The translations under genes were made by a program, and so were the position numbers. The notes under the pieces are model-generated. The model saw only the letters and a program-made list of their open reading frames with translations, searched no databases and was not told the origin of the DNA. A DNA stretch of 64,000 nucleotides from the NCBI GenBank assembly GCA_017472685.1, contig JAFUOO010000009.1, positions 53,260 to 117,259 on the forward strand, written 5' to 3'. Source of the DNA: Clostridia bacterium. Its GTDB lineage: Bacteria; Bacillota; Clostridia; UMGS1883. Below, piece after piece: positions 1-9,655 of the stretch. The number at the start of each line of letters is the position of its first letter. The first letter of the stretch is position 1.

Positions 1-1
1 A

Positions 2-3000
2 GCAATTACAGTGGCAAGAAATATGATTGTTCAGCTTGCAACTACTCACTCTTATAAAGACGTTAAGCTTGTTACGCTGTTTTCCAAAGAAGAGGCTTCA
101 AGTTGGGAGTTTGTAAAGTGGTTGCCGCATTCATTTAATGATTCTCGCGATTTCAGATATGTTGCAAATACAATGTTTAGTGCTTCGACTTTAGATAAAA
201 CTATTGACGAAGAACTGAAGGAACGAAAAAACACAAGCGATAATGACTTTGGTCAGGGAAAGAAACAAAAGACACCATTCTATCTGTTTGTAGTAACCAA
301 TCCGGATATGATAGAAAAATCAGAAATCGAAAATTATCTTGATTATAACCGCGAAGGCTTCGGTGTTGGTGTAATCTATGTATATAATCGAATTCACGAC
401 CTGCCAAAGAGCTGTAACATAATTGTGGATATTCAATCGGATAAGAATGAGGTATTTCATAAATCAAATATCGGCTTTAAACAGAAATTTGAAATTGATA
501 AGTTTGATGCAAGCAAGGCAGATATCTTTGCTCGAAGCCTTGCACCCGTAAGGCTCGCAGAAAAGAAAAACGTTGCAGACATGCCTACCTGCATTACATT
601 CCTTGAGGGATACGGTGTTAAAAAGGTTGATGAATTGCCGATATGGGATAACTGGAATGATGCTAATATCGGGAAGTCAATGGCTGTACCTCTTGGTGTT
701 AGAGCTAACGGCGAACAGTTTATGTTCAATGTTCAATGGGGTTCTGACTATACAAGGTATCATGGCCCGTTTGGACTTGTGGCAGGTTCTCCCGGTTCCG
801 GTAAGTCTGAAATGATTCAGTCGTGGATTTTATCATTGACCACAAGGTTCTCTCCGGAAGACTTATCTTTTATAATTGTAGACTATAAAGGAACAGGTAT
901 GCTGATGCCGTTCAAGAATTTACCTCATGTAGCGGGTACAATATCTAACCTTGATGGTAATGTTAGAAGAAATATCATTGCACTCAATAAGGAAATGCGA
1001 AGACGACAGGCAATATTCGATGAGGTTGGTATCATTCCTCAAGATATTAAGGAATATCATAAACGAGGATACCACAAAACTCACAAGCCATTGCCCATTA
1101 TCATTATTGTAATTGATGAATTTGCAGAGGTTAAAAAGAATCTGCCGGAATTTGTTCCTGTAATTGAAAGTTTGTTTGCTGTCGGACGTTCTCTTGGTAT
1201 TTATGCAATCGTATCAACGCAGAAACCAAGCGGTGTTGTAACTGATAAGATGTACGGAAACAGCCAGTTTAGATGGTGTTGTCGTGTGGCAAGTACCGGA
1301 GACAGTAAAGAAATGATACAACGTGTTGATGCTGCTAAAATTACAAATGCAGGTCGTGCGTGTGTTCTTATCGGTGAGGACGATATTTATGAGCAGGTTC
1401 AATCTTACTGGAGCGGTGCACCATATCAACCGGACCGAGTAGAAAATCTTTCGCTTGACTTGCCTATTTCCATGGTTGATATATCTGGAAAAAGGGTTCA
1501 ATACGAAACCTACAAGAAAGCAAATACTAATGATACTATAAAGGAAATTGATGCTGTTGTGGATTATATTAAATCTGTAACAGAGGAACACAATTTAGCT
1601 AAAGCTACTCCGGTATGGCAGGATAAATTGAAAAACAGAATTTATCTTGATGATATCCTTCCGGAAAACCATCAGACTGATTTCATTGTCAATGTGGGTA
1701 TGGTAGACAATCCTCACGAGCAGGCACAGTATCCTCTGTCTATTGACTTCACAAACGGTGGTCATAGTTTGGTGTACGGTGCTCCTGGCACAGGAAAAAC
1801 AACATTCTTGCAAACCTTTATAATGTCCGCTGCAAAAGCTTATTCTGCCGAGAAACTCAATATTTACGCTATGGACTTCGGTAGCTGGAGCTTAAATATT
1901 TTTTCTGAGCTTCCGCAGGTTGGTGGCGTTGCCATCGACAGCGAAGCTGAAAAAATCGACAAGCTCATTAATATGTTGAAAAAGGAACTTGATACTCGAA
2001 GAAAATCTTTTGCTCTTCAAGGAATATCAACTATTAAAGCTTATAATCAGGAAACAGAAAAGAAATTGCCATATATCGTTCTTGTTGTCGATAATCTTAA
2101 TGGCGTTTTCGGTCACTATCCTGAATTGAGTGAATTCTTCGAAATGCTTCTTCAACAGGGTGCAAACTACGGTATCTATTTAATGGCATCAATGAGTAAA
2201 GAAATATTCAAGCTTTCCGGTGCCGTGAAGAATAACAACATTGCCCTTCAGATGAAAGATAAATCTGAGTACTCAGGTATCGTTGGAAAGACCGATGGAT
2301 TGGAACCGGAAAACAATCCGGGACGCGGACTTACAAAAGGTAAGCCAATTGCACACGAGTTCCAGACAGCTCTTCCTGCTATTGGTGCAGATGAAAACGA
2401 AGTTCTTGCTAACCTAAAGGCAGAAATAAAAGAAATGTCAACGGATGCAACTATTTTTGCGAAACCGATTCCAATAATGCCGGAGATTGTTACGTATAAC
2501 TCGGTTGTTGGCAGTGGGATTGTATTGGGATTATCTTCCGATACTATCGAACCTGTGACAATTGATTATACAACATCCAATCACTGTATTCTTATTTCTG
2601 AAGAATATAAAAATAAGGGATTTAACATTGTCAAGGTTGTGCTTAAGCAATTTGTTGAAAAGGCTCATGCTAAACTTATCGTCTTTGATAATGGTGCAGA
2701 TACTCTTTCTCGCTTAGGAGATGTTGCGGATAGAATCTTGAACTCTGCTCAAGAATTTGATGAATACATTTCTGAACTTGCTGCCGAACTGAATCAAAGA
2801 AAGAACACTGCTGATTTAAGCGTCGAAGACACGATTGTTGTTGCAGTTGATGGCTATAGAACTATGTATGAAGCAATAGATGAAAAAACTGCAACAAGAC
2901 TTAGTGCTATTGTCAGAATGGGTAAAGGTCTTAAGGTATATCTTGTTGTATCAGAAGTTGCAGATAAGATTGCCACGCTTTGTTCAATAGAGCCAACTAT

Positions 3001-3175
3001 GAAAAATATTGTTAGTGAAGGTGTTGGTATATTGGTAGGCGGAACTTTCAAGACTCACAGTGCATTTAATAGTGATCTGGATTATACAACTGCAAACGCA
3101 ATGATGAACGAATCAGAAGCGTATATTGTAAGAAATACAAAGGCTATTAAATTCAAAACAATCCAAGATAGATAG
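2..3175 (+). CDS. essC: T7SS FtsK/SpoIIIE-type ATPase EssC (5' truncated by window edge)
   Basis: Membrane-bound ATPase motor of the Firmicute type VII secretion system. The reading frame is open to the left edge, so the N-terminal FHA domains and transmembrane helices known in this family lie outside the window; the GTG at position 11 is not a convincing start. About 1057 residues are visible. The first ATPase domain has an intact Walker A (GSPGSGKS, about 60 residues past the QWG segment) and Walker B (IIIVIDEF). The second has GAPGTGKTT but a weak Walker B (VLVVDNLN). The third (from about residue 840) keeps the fold pattern but no P-loop. This mix of one canonical and two degenerate modules is usual for EssC. 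It starts the visible operon and ends 10 nt before the next gene. Confidence 0.92.
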   Translation, partial: AITVARNMIVQLATTHSYKDVKLVTLFSKEEASSWEFVKWLPHSFNDSRDFRYVANTMFSASTLDKTIDEELKERKNTSDNDFGQGKKQKTPFYLFVVTNPDMIEKSEIENYLDYNREGFGVGVIYVYNRIHDLPKSCNIIVDIQSDKNEVFHKSNIGFKQKFEIDKFDASKADIFARSLAPVRLAEKKNVADMPTCITFLEGYGVKKVDELPIWDNWNDANIGKSMAVPLGVRANGEQFMFNVQWGSDYTRYHGPFGLVAGSPGSGKSEMIQSWILSLTTRFSPEDLSFIIVDYKGTGMLMPFKNLPHVAGTISNLDGNVRRNIIALNKEMRRRQAIFDEVGIIPQDIKEYHKRGYHKTHKPLPIIIIVIDEFAEVKKNLPEFVPVIESLFAVGRSLGIYAIVSTQKPSGVVTDKMYGNSQFRWCCRVASTGDSKEMIQRVDAAKITNAGRACVLIGEDDIYEQVQSYWSGAPYQPDRVENLSLDLPISMVDISGKRVQYETYKKANTNDTIKEIDAVVDYIKSVTEEHNLAKATPVWQDKLKNRIYLDDILPENHQTDFIVNVGMVDNPHEQAQYPLSIDFTNGGHSLVYGAPGTGKTTFLQTFIMSAAKAYSAEKLNIYAMDFGSWSLNIFSELPQVGGVAIDSEAEKIDKLINMLKKELDTRRKSFALQGISTIKAYNQETEKKLPYIVLVVDNLNGVFGHYPELSEFFEMLLQQGANYGIYLMASMSKEIFKLSGAVKNNNIALQMKDKSEYSGIVGKTDGLEPENNPGRGLTKGKPIAHEFQTALPAIGADENEVLANLKAEIKEMSTDATIFAKPIPIMPEIVTYNSVVGSGIVLGLSSDTIEPVTIDYTTSNHCILISEEYKNKGFNIVKVVLKQFVEKAHAKLIVFDNGADTLSRLGDVADRILNSAQEFDEYISELAAELNQRKNTADLSVEDTIVVAVDGYRTMYEAIDEKTATRLSAIVRMGKGLKVYLVVSEVADKIATLCSIEPTMKNIVSEGVGILVGGTFKTHSAFNSDLDYTTANAMMNESEAYIVRNTKAIKFKTIQDR

Positions 3176-3185
3176 GAGTGTAAAG

Positions 3186-3995
3186 ATGGAGAACATTATT
3201 TTAACCCCAAAAGAATTCCTCTTCCTTTGTGCAGGAATGGGTGTTACAGAAGTCTACGGAATCATCGATGGTTACAAAGACGTTAATCTATCTGACATTT
3301 CAACTGAGATACGCTTGGTTCAACAATCACTTGAAAACAAAGGTTATATTGAATCAGATTTTGACGGTAATTCGTCAGTGTGTTCAGAGGTTATTGCGTA
3401 TGTTGCAACATGTGCAATGTGTCAGAAATTAATAGCATTTGACAGCCAAATGAAATCCGGCGATAAAACAAATGTTGTATACTATTTTTCAAACGAAAAA
3501 ATAGTTAAGTCAACACGAAAAGATGGTAATTATCATCTTTCATATGTGAACGCTGTGGATATTAATGACGAAATCAAAGAAGGGATTAAACTGGACTTGG
3601 TAGATGCTCCACAACAGTTTAACGAAGTGCATATTCCACAACGAGAGCTTGATAAGATCAAAAAAATGGTTTTGTCAAATGATAAAAAAACCGCAATAAT
3701 AGCAATGCAAAAATACTTTGATGCTAACTTCACCAACATCATTTTGAGTAGCTTCGAGAAAAAAGAAAACTTCTATTCGGTTGTAGCTGTTGATTTCACA
3801 TTAAATGATGATAACGTGAAAAACATAATGTTTATAAACAGCAACATTGCAAACATTAAAATGCAACCAATTGTTGTAGATTTAAAAACAGAAATAGAGT
3901 TTGAAGAAATCGACGAGCAAACCATATTTAGTCTTATTGACAATAATTTAAAGCTTGTTATCACAGAGCAGACTGGAGATGACACAAATGGTTGA
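3186..3995 (+). CDS. T7SS-locus protein, possibly EspG-like chaperone
   Basis: A 269-aa soluble protein with no signal peptide and no membrane segment, preceded by AGGAGTG. The N-terminus (LTPKEFLFLCAGMGV, then a predicted helix-rich section) and the later beta-rich half recall the ESX-associated DUF5081/EspG-like proteins found next to EssC in Firmicutes. In mycobacteria EspG chaperones bind secreted substrates. Family placement is by eye and uncertain. Position between essC and the EsaB-like gene supports a T7SS role. Confidence 0.5.
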   Translation: MENIILTPKEFLFLCAGMGVTEVYGIIDGYKDVNLSDISTEIRLVQQSLENKGYIESDFDGNSSVCSEVIAYVATCAMCQKLIAFDSQMKSGDKTNVVYYFSNEKIVKSTRKDGNYHLSYVNAVDINDEIKEGIKLDLVDAPQQFNEVHIPQRELDKIKKMVLSNDKKTAIIAMQKYFDANFTNIILSSFEKKENFYSVVAVDFTLNDDNVKNIMFINSNIANIKMQPIVVDLKTEIEFEEIDEQTIFSLIDNNLKLVITEQTGDDTNG

Positions 3996-4239
3996 TTCGG
4001 CTATTATTACTATGTTGGATAAAATCGGCAACACAATCGGAGACTTTGAGCTTCCTCTCAAGATTCCAATGAAAGAACTCGGAAAAAAGTTGGTTGCCTT
4101 ACTCAAAGCAATGGATAGCGACAGATATGTATGCCTTGAAAAAATTAAGATTGAATATAACGGAAAAATTCTTGATGAAGAAGACACATTATATCAAAAC
4201 GCTGTCTGGGATGGTAGTGTTATTAAATTAATTTATTAA
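3988..4239 (+). CDS. EsaB/YukD-type ubiquitin-like T7SS protein
   Basis: 83 aa from the ATG at 3988, which overlaps the upstream stop by 8 nt and has TGGAGA as a ribosome binding site, suggesting translational coupling. The C-terminal half (KIKIEYNGKILDEEDTLYQN..WDGSVIKLIY) follows the ubiquitin-fold pattern of YukD/EsaB: a beta strand with NGK turn, a D-E-D-T-L helix and a final hydrophobic strand. EsaB proteins are small cytoplasmic regulators or accessory parts of the T7SS. The order essC, unknown, esaB, WXG100 fits known loci. Confidence 0.75.
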   Translation: MVDSAIITMLDKIGNTIGDFELPLKIPMKELGKKLVALLKAMDSDRYVCLEKIKIEYNGKILDEEDTLYQNAVWDGSVIKLIY

Positions 4240-4253
4240 GGGCGGTGAATTAT

Positions 4254-4607
4254 GTGTTTATTAGTATAGATTATGCAAGTGCATTATTACAAGCAAAAAA
4301 GTTAGAAAACACTGCTGACGAGTGTGCTGAAATTTTGCAATGCATTGAAAAACAACTTTCTGCTATTGAAGACACTTGGGAAGGAAGTGCTGCCGAGGCA
4401 TACAAAGCCAAGTTGAACGAACTGAAACAGCAGAATATAAAATTGCAGAATGAAATACGAGGAACCGCTGCTTCTATAAAAGATGTGGCAAGAATTATAA
4501 AAGAAGCCGACGAGGCTGCTGCATCCAATAGTGAAGTAAGTTCTTCAGGTCGTAATCATGGTGGCGGTGGTTCATCCATTGGTGGCGGTAGTAGTAGAAA
4601 ATTTTAA
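4254..4607 (+). CDS. WXG100-family protein with Gly/Ser-rich tail
   Basis: About 117 aa if read from GTG 4254 (GGGCGG lies 8 nt upstream); GTG 4245 is an alternative giving 120 aa. Two long helices surround the turn motif DTWEGSAAEAY, the W-x-G hallmark of ESAT-6-like secreted proteins. After residue about 90 the family fold is complete and a Ser/Gly-rich tail with GGGGSSIGGGSS follows, which typical 97-100 aa WXG100 proteins lack. Probably a T7SS substrate or substrate partner. Confidence 0.8.
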   Translation: MFISIDYASALLQAKKLENTADECAEILQCIEKQLSAIEDTWEGSAAEAYKAKLNELKQQNIKLQNEIRGTAASIKDVARIIKEADEAAASNSEVSSSGRNHGGGGSSIGGGSSRKF

Positions 4608-4624
4608 AAGGAGGTGAAATGTAA

Positions 4625-5992
4625 ATGGCTTTAATTAAACTTACTGCCTCTGAATTGGAAGGCGTAAAGAGTCAAATATCTAAAATGTCAAGCAAGGCCT
4701 CAGAGTGTGCGAATCGAACGGCATCCGTACGAAACAATCTCGACATGGAAATATCGGCGAAGCGTAATATTGAAGAACGTCTTGATAACATCAAAAGAGA
4801 TTTGACAAAACATTCAGAGTCGCTTAAATCGTATGCAAATGTTTTGAATGACGTAATAAACGAATTTGTAAGAGAAGATTCTAAGGGCAATATACTTCAA
4901 ACTCTGCCAGATTGGTTCAAGAATGGTAGTGTGATTGGTGCTGCTGGTGTAGCGGGGGCCATGATAATGGCAAAACCAATGATCCTTCTTCTGCCTGCAA
5001 CCGATTTAAACTTACAAAAAATTGCGAATGCTGCCAATCTGTTTGGTGACTCATCGGTTCAAAAAGAAGAAACAGGTTTCTGGGGCTCTCTTTGGAATAA
5101 AGGAAAAGAAGCTGTTGAAAAGATTGGTGACAAGGCTAAGGAAGCTTACGGAAATGTTGTTCAAGCCACAAAAGACTGCGTTTCGTGGGTGAAAGAAAAA
5201 TACGACGAAAAAGGTGCATTCTATACTGCTGTTCAATATGGTAAGGCTGCTGTCAAGGTTGCTGCTGGTGTTGGTGCTATTGTAGTATCTGCAGGTGCTA
5301 TTGCTGCTTCGGGAGGTGCAGCAAGTCCGTTGGCGGTTGCATCAATTGCATATGGAATAAATGATATAGCAAGTGGAGTCAAAGATGCTATAGATATTAC
5401 TGCAGATGTAAAATCAGGCGGAGCTGGCGATATAGAAGAAAATAATCTTATGAAAGATGGAATGGAATTTATTGTCGGTGGTGCCGGCGGTGCAATAGGC
5501 GAAGTTTTAGGAAACGCAGAACTTGGTGAAGAAATTGGCGAAAAAATCGGTGCGGTTGCTTATGATGCAGGAAAAATCGCAACAACAATTTATAACATTT
5601 CTACAGGCTGGGATCAAATTCATCAAGCACAGGACTTCAATTTACAGGGAATGGCTGATGAAGTTGGTGATGCTGCAAAGCATGGTTGGGATTTAGCCAC
5701 AAAAGTTGAGTTCAACAGTCTCTCTGATGTTGTAAAAGTTGATCTTTCATCACCTCTCACCTCGAACATTATTAAGATGGGAGATGGTTTGAAATATCAA
5801 CTATCATTAATTGGAAATGAATTGCCAAATACAGTAAATGCTATTCAAAACGTTTCGCTAATTAACACTTTTGCAAACAATGTAGTTGGAAACCCAGTAG
5901 AAATAATCGAAGGTCTTTTTACAAATGATATTCCTGAACCGGGTGGCATCGTAGGACATATTAAAGATGCCTTTGAAACTTTTACAAGTTAA
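4625..5992 (+). CDS. Candidate large T7SS substrate with N-terminal WXG100/LXG-like helical region
   Basis: 455 aa behind AAAGGAGGTG. Residues 1-90 are a charged helical coiled region (LTASELEGVKSQISKMSS..) like the targeting domains of LXG and WXG effectors. Residues 100-125 and 205-245 are hydrophobic, Gly/Ala-rich stretches (VAAGVGAIVVSAGAIAASGG) like the linker or pore segments of Firmicute polymorphic toxins. The last 150 residues match no toxin fold I recognise, and no immunity gene of the usual kind follows. It could be a structural secreted protein rather than a toxin. Function unknown. Confidence 0.6.
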   Translation: MALIKLTASELEGVKSQISKMSSKASECANRTASVRNNLDMEISAKRNIEERLDNIKRDLTKHSESLKSYANVLNDVINEFVREDSKGNILQTLPDWFKNGSVIGAAGVAGAMIMAKPMILLLPATDLNLQKIANAANLFGDSSVQKEETGFWGSLWNKGKEAVEKIGDKAKEAYGNVVQATKDCVSWVKEKYDEKGAFYTAVQYGKAAVKVAAGVGAIVVSAGAIAASGGAASPLAVASIAYGINDIASGVKDAIDITADVKSGGAGDIEENNLMKDGMEFIVGGAGGAIGEVLGNAELGEEIGEKIGAVAYDAGKIATTIYNISTGWDQIHQAQDFNLQGMADEVGDAAKHGWDLATKVEFNSLSDVVKVDLSSPLTSNIIKMGDGLKYQLSLIGNELPNTVNAIQNVSLINTFANNVVGNPVEIIEGLFTNDIPEPGGIVGHIKDAFETFTS

Positions 5993-6035
5993 ATATTTAA
6001 AACATAAACAATAAATTTAGAAAGGATTGAGTACT

Positions 6036-6302
6036 ATGGTATTGTTACCTATCGGCAGTGTTGTTAAATTAAAGGAGGCTGAAAAGAAGTTAATGATTAT
6101 CGGCATCCTTCAGAAAAACGGAGACAGTAAAACTTATGATTATATGGGATGCCCTTATCCAGAAGGTGTACTAAGCTCCGAAAGTATGTATCTGTTTGAT
6201 CATGCAGATATTGCAGATATTAGCTTTTTAGGTTTTGATGATGTCGATCGACAGTTATTCATCAAAGATCTGGAAAAGGAATTGAACAAATTAGTTAAAT
6301 AG
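6036..6302 (+). CDS. DUF4176-like small T7SS-locus protein
   Basis: 88 aa from ATG 6036 (AGAAAGGA about 8 nt upstream); an in-frame TTG at 6027 sits inside the ribosome binding site and was not chosen. The opening LLPIGSVVKLKEAEKKLMIIG is the signature of the DUF4176 family, which recurs in Firmicute T7SS loci, often beside effectors. No membrane segment. Biochemical role is unknown for the family. Confidence 0.7.
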   Translation: MVLLPIGSVVKLKEAEKKLMIIGILQKNGDSKTYDYMGCPYPEGVLSSESMYLFDHADIADISFLGFDDVDRQLFIKDLEKELNKLVK

Positions 6303-6319
6303 AACGGATGTGATAGCAT

Positions 6320-6619
6320 ATGGCTGATTTGATAAAAATCGTTCCAGAACGAGTTAAAGAAGAAGCTGGAAAAATAAGAGATTGTCGCGAACAGCACATT
6401 GATCTTATGGATAGGCTTACAAATTTAGTAATTAACTTGGCGGATATATGGGAAGGCCAGGCATACGACACATTTTCATCAAACTATAAAGAAATGCAAA
6501 AAGAAATATCCAAATTTGCGGAAGTTCTTGAAAGTTACGCTGCAGAAATGGATGATGTGTCCAATCGTATGCAAAATACAGACCAGACCTTAGCGTCAAA
6601 AATCAACAGTTTATCTTAA
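6320..6619 (+). CDS. WXG100-family protein
   Basis: 99 aa, an almost exact family length. Helix-turn-helix hairpin with the turn LADIWEGQAYDTF (W-E-G) at about residue 45 and a C-terminal helix that includes Y-A-A-E-M-D. Likely secreted by the EssC machine as a dimer, possibly as a heterodimer with the next gene product; both share the LADxWEGQAYxxF core. Confidence 0.9.
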   Translation: MADLIKIVPERVKEEAGKIRDCREQHIDLMDRLTNLVINLADIWEGQAYDTFSSNYKEMQKEISKFAEVLESYAAEMDDVSNRMQNTDQTLASKINSLS

Positions 6620-6676
6620 TAATAAATGCACGGGCATTTATAATAAAAATTTATTTATTTTTAGGAGGTCATTAAA

Positions 6677-6961
6677 ATGGCAAAATTCAGAGTTGATTCA
6701 GAAGTATTGCAGACAAAAGCAACAGAGGTTAGAAATATCAAAACTGAGCATGAAAGCGTAGTTGCTAAACTTGGCACTATCGTTACTGCTCTTGCAGATG
6801 TTTGGGAAGGTCAGGCTTATCAGAAGTTCGTAAGCGACTACGAAAGCATTAAGCCTACATTCACAAGACTTGCTGAAACCCTTGAAAAGGTTGCATCTGA
6901 TCTTGATAAGGATGCTGCAATCTACGCTGATGCTGAAGCAAGAGCTACAAGCAATAGCTAA
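6677..6961 (+). CDS. WXG100-family protein (EsxA-like)
   Basis: 94 aa behind TTAGGAGG. The motif LADVWEGQAYQKF lies at about residue 43 and the C-terminal helix ends in an alanine-rich tail. Codon choice (GCT, AAG, CTT) looks more optimised than in its neighbours, suggesting high expression. It is followed by a strong stem-loop, consistent with it being the most abundant product of the operon. Confidence 0.9.
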   Translation: MAKFRVDSEVLQTKATEVRNIKTEHESVVAKLGTIVTALADVWEGQAYQKFVSDYESIKPTFTRLAETLEKVASDLDKDAAIYADAEARATSNS

Positions 6962-6976
6962 TTGAATAATTACATA

Positions 6977-7014
6977 GTGTTTATTGGGGCAACTTAGGTT
7001 GCTCCGATAAACAC
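6977..7014 (+). other. Strong RNA stem-loop after the WXG100 gene
   Basis: A 17-bp stem (6977-6993 with 6998-7014) closed by a four-base TTAG loop. The only two departures from Watson-Crick pairing are U-G wobbles. No U-tract follows, so it is more likely an mRNA-stabilising or partial-termination element than a full terminator. It separates the secreted proteins from the phosphatase and kinase genes. Confidence 0.75.
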
Positions 7015-7064
7015 CAAATAACTCAGAATAACATCTTAGATGTTGTTAAAGCGAGGTACCGAAT

Positions 7065-7877
7065 ATGCTGAAATTTGATTGTTGTTTTTCAACTGATGTT
7101 GGAAAAGTAAGAAAAAATAATGAGGATAATTTTTATTTGAACGGAAACTACAAAAGGGTTCCCGAAGATTTAACATACACAAAAAGAGATTTGATATACA
7201 GGGGCGGAGTTTTTGCTGTCTGTGATGGCATGGGCGGTGAAGAACATGGTGAGAAGGCCTCTTTATTTGCAGTGGAAACACTGAAAGAATTTGATGAAAA
7301 AGACATTAACGAACACATTGACGAATATGTGAATACCGCAAATAAAAAAATTTGCGATTTAATTACCGAAAACAATGGCACAAGGTCCGGTACTACCCTT
7401 GCGCTTGTATATATAAAAGACGGTTACACAAACTGTTATAACATTGGAGATAGCCGTATTTACTTAATTAGAAACAAGAAAATTCAGCAGATTTCAGAGG
7501 ATCACACTCGTTGTATGCAAATGATTAAGATGGGTGTGTTAACAAAAGAACAAGCTATGAGTCATAGAGATAGACATGTTCTAACGCAACATATTGGCAT
7601 TTTCCCTGATGAATTAATAATACAAGCATATAATGCAGAGCCTATAAAAATACAAGACAATGACATTTTTCTTTTGTGCAGCGATGGCTTGACAGATATG
7701 TTATCGGATGATGAAATTGTTCATATTCTGAGTCCGAACATGTCTGCACAGGGATACGCAGAAGAACTAATAAGAGCTGCGCTCTCGAAAGGTGGCAAGG
7801 ACAATATCACAGTTGGTATTGTAAAAAATATTGGCAAAAAAGAAAGCTTTTTTAAGCGGATTTGGAGGAAAGGATAA
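7065..7877 (+). CDS. PP2C-family Ser/Thr protein phosphatase
   Basis: 270 aa, cytoplasmic, metal-dependent phosphatase. All core motifs are present in order: GKVRKNNEDN near the N-terminus, VCDGMGG (metal ligands), SGTTLA, NIGDSRIYL, LLCSDGLTD and GGKDNITV. It probably reverses the two kinases encoded next. Its stop overlaps the kinase start by one base (TAATG), so the two should be co-translated. Confidence 0.95.
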   Translation: MLKFDCCFSTDVGKVRKNNEDNFYLNGNYKRVPEDLTYTKRDLIYRGGVFAVCDGMGGEEHGEKASLFAVETLKEFDEKDINEHIDEYVNTANKKICDLITENNGTRSGTTLALVYIKDGYTNCYNIGDSRIYLIRNKKIQQISEDHTRCMQMIKMGVLTKEQAMSHRDRHVLTQHIGIFPDELIIQAYNAEPIKIQDNDIFLLCSDGLTDMLSDDEIVHILSPNMSAQGYAEELIRAALSKGGKDNITVGIVKNIGKKESFFKRIWRKG

Positions 7878-9637
7878 TGGATGTATCATATTACAAAGAA
7901 AAGTATGAGCCAATAGATGGCAAATGGTTTATAAAGGAGCTGCTTGGTGAAGGCAGTTATGGCAAGGTGTTCAGAATTGAACGTGAGGATATGGGCGGAA
8001 AATACGATGCTGCACTTAAAGTTATCACTATCCCGCAATCTGAAAAAGAAATTGAAAGCATACGAGAAAGCCTTCAGGATGATAACAGTGTAAACCAATA
8101 CTTTACCAATATGGCGGCAAAAATTGTTGAAGAATTTAAGCTTATGGCTCAGTTGAAGGGAAATACAAACATTGTTTCGTATGAAGACCATGAAATAGTT
8201 CCTCACGAAAATGGGATCGGATATGATATACTTATTCGTATGGAGCTTCTTAAGCCATTAAATAAATTTACAGATAATATTTCCGAACAGGAAGTTATTA
8301 AAATCGGCATAGATATTTGTAAAGCACTCGAAGTGTGTCAAAAGTATAATATCGTACATAGGGATATAAAGCCGGAAAATATATTTGTATCCTCTTTGGG
8401 TGATTATAAGCTCGGCGACTTTGGTGTTGCAAAGACAATGAAACATGAAATGACCGTAATGACAACAACCGGAACATATGTTTATATGGCTCCTGAATTA
8501 AAAAAAGGTGAAGAATGTGGTACTAATGTAGACATATATTCTTTGGGAATGGTTATGTATAAACTACTTAATTTCAACAGAGAACCTTTTCTTCCTCTTC
8601 CACCTGAAATGTTTACATTTGAGCAGCGCGAACAAGCACTGATTAATAGAATGAAAGGTGTACCGCTTCCCAAACCGGCAAACGCAAATGACAGGCTTGC
8701 AGAAATTATTTTGAAAGCTTGTGAATATAATCCAAAGGCTCGCTATGAAAGTCCAATGCAGATGAGGATGGAACTTGAAAATCTTTTGGTAAAAGCGCCC
8801 GTGGGTATTAAAGAAGATATTCTTACCGCTTCAAACGATGTTGCAACAGCCCTGGACGGAACAGTTGGCATGTTCAGCGAAAATAGACCGATAAATACTT
8901 CTCTGGAAACAGAATACGGAATCGACAACAACGAAACATCAGGAGTATTTTCTGAATTCGAACAAACAGAAGAAGTTATAAGCAATATTGATATGACGGT
9001 GAGTATATTCAATAAAGAAGAGAAACGAGAAGCGTTCGTTGAAGATGCTTCAAAGTCAAAAGACATGAGGGCAGAAGCAAAGCCTTACACAATACGATTA
9101 AATAAGGTGATGCCGTCTAATATGTTCAGAGGAATTGATGTTTATGTTGATGGCGAATTGGTGCTTAATAACATAATATCAAACATATATGAATTGACCA
9201 TAAGCGAAGGTCAGCATACAATTGAAATAGTTATGACCCAGCTTAATGGCGATACCCTTTTATTAGGTGACATAATGTATTCAAAGGTAGCTAAAGCAAT
9301 AGATAAAGGCAATAAATTATTAGGTGGAGCAAATCAAAGTGTTGAAGTGGTTGTCAATTCTGAAACGGATATCTATTATAGACTAAACAATGCAACCGGT
9401 GGAATTGATAAGGTTGACCCAAACAAAAAATCGTCCAAAAAGAAAGGTGTTGCTTTGGCATTAGCAATTTTTCCGTACACCGGAATTTTTGGAGTTCATG
9501 ATTTTTATTTAGGTAAAAAAGGAAGCGGATTACTAAAGATGTTTACGTTTAACTTTTGTACGATCGGTTGGCTTATAGATATTATTACGATTTTGATAGG
9601 CCGGTACATGACAAATGACGGAGATTATCTCAAATAA
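7877..9637 (+). CDS. Ser/Thr protein kinase with C-terminal TM2 domain
   Basis: 586 aa from ATG 7877 (AGGAAAGGA upstream; the earlier in-frame TTG lies in the phosphatase gene and lacks a site). Kinase domain at about residues 15-300: glycine loop LGEGSYGKVF, HRDIKPENIF (catalytic Asp at about 162), GDFGVAK and APE. A linker carries T329-V-G-M-F, T354-S-G-V-F and T374-V-S-I-F. A beta-rich region follows and then, at about 517-583, a TM2 domain with two membrane helices. Likely phosphorylates T7SS or envelope targets. Confidence 0.93.
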   Translation: MDVSYYKEKYEPIDGKWFIKELLGEGSYGKVFRIEREDMGGKYDAALKVITIPQSEKEIESIRESLQDDNSVNQYFTNMAAKIVEEFKLMAQLKGNTNIVSYEDHEIVPHENGIGYDILIRMELLKPLNKFTDNISEQEVIKIGIDICKALEVCQKYNIVHRDIKPENIFVSSLGDYKLGDFGVAKTMKHEMTVMTTTGTYVYMAPELKKGEECGTNVDIYSLGMVMYKLLNFNREPFLPLPPEMFTFEQREQALINRMKGVPLPKPANANDRLAEIILKACEYNPKARYESPMQMRMELENLLVKAPVGIKEDILTASNDVATALDGTVGMFSENRPINTSLETEYGIDNNETSGVFSEFEQTEEVISNIDMTVSIFNKEEKREAFVEDASKSKDMRAEAKPYTIRLNKVMPSNMFRGIDVYVDGELVLNNIISNIYELTISEGQHTIEIVMTQLNGDTLLLGDIMYSKVAKAIDKGNKLLGGANQSVEVVVNSETDIYYRLNNATGGIDKVDPNKKSSKKKGVALALAIFPYTGIFGVHDFYLGKKGSGLLKMFTFNFCTIGWLIDIITILIGRYMTNDGDYLK

Positions 9638-9655
9638 ACGATAGGAGCCACTTAT

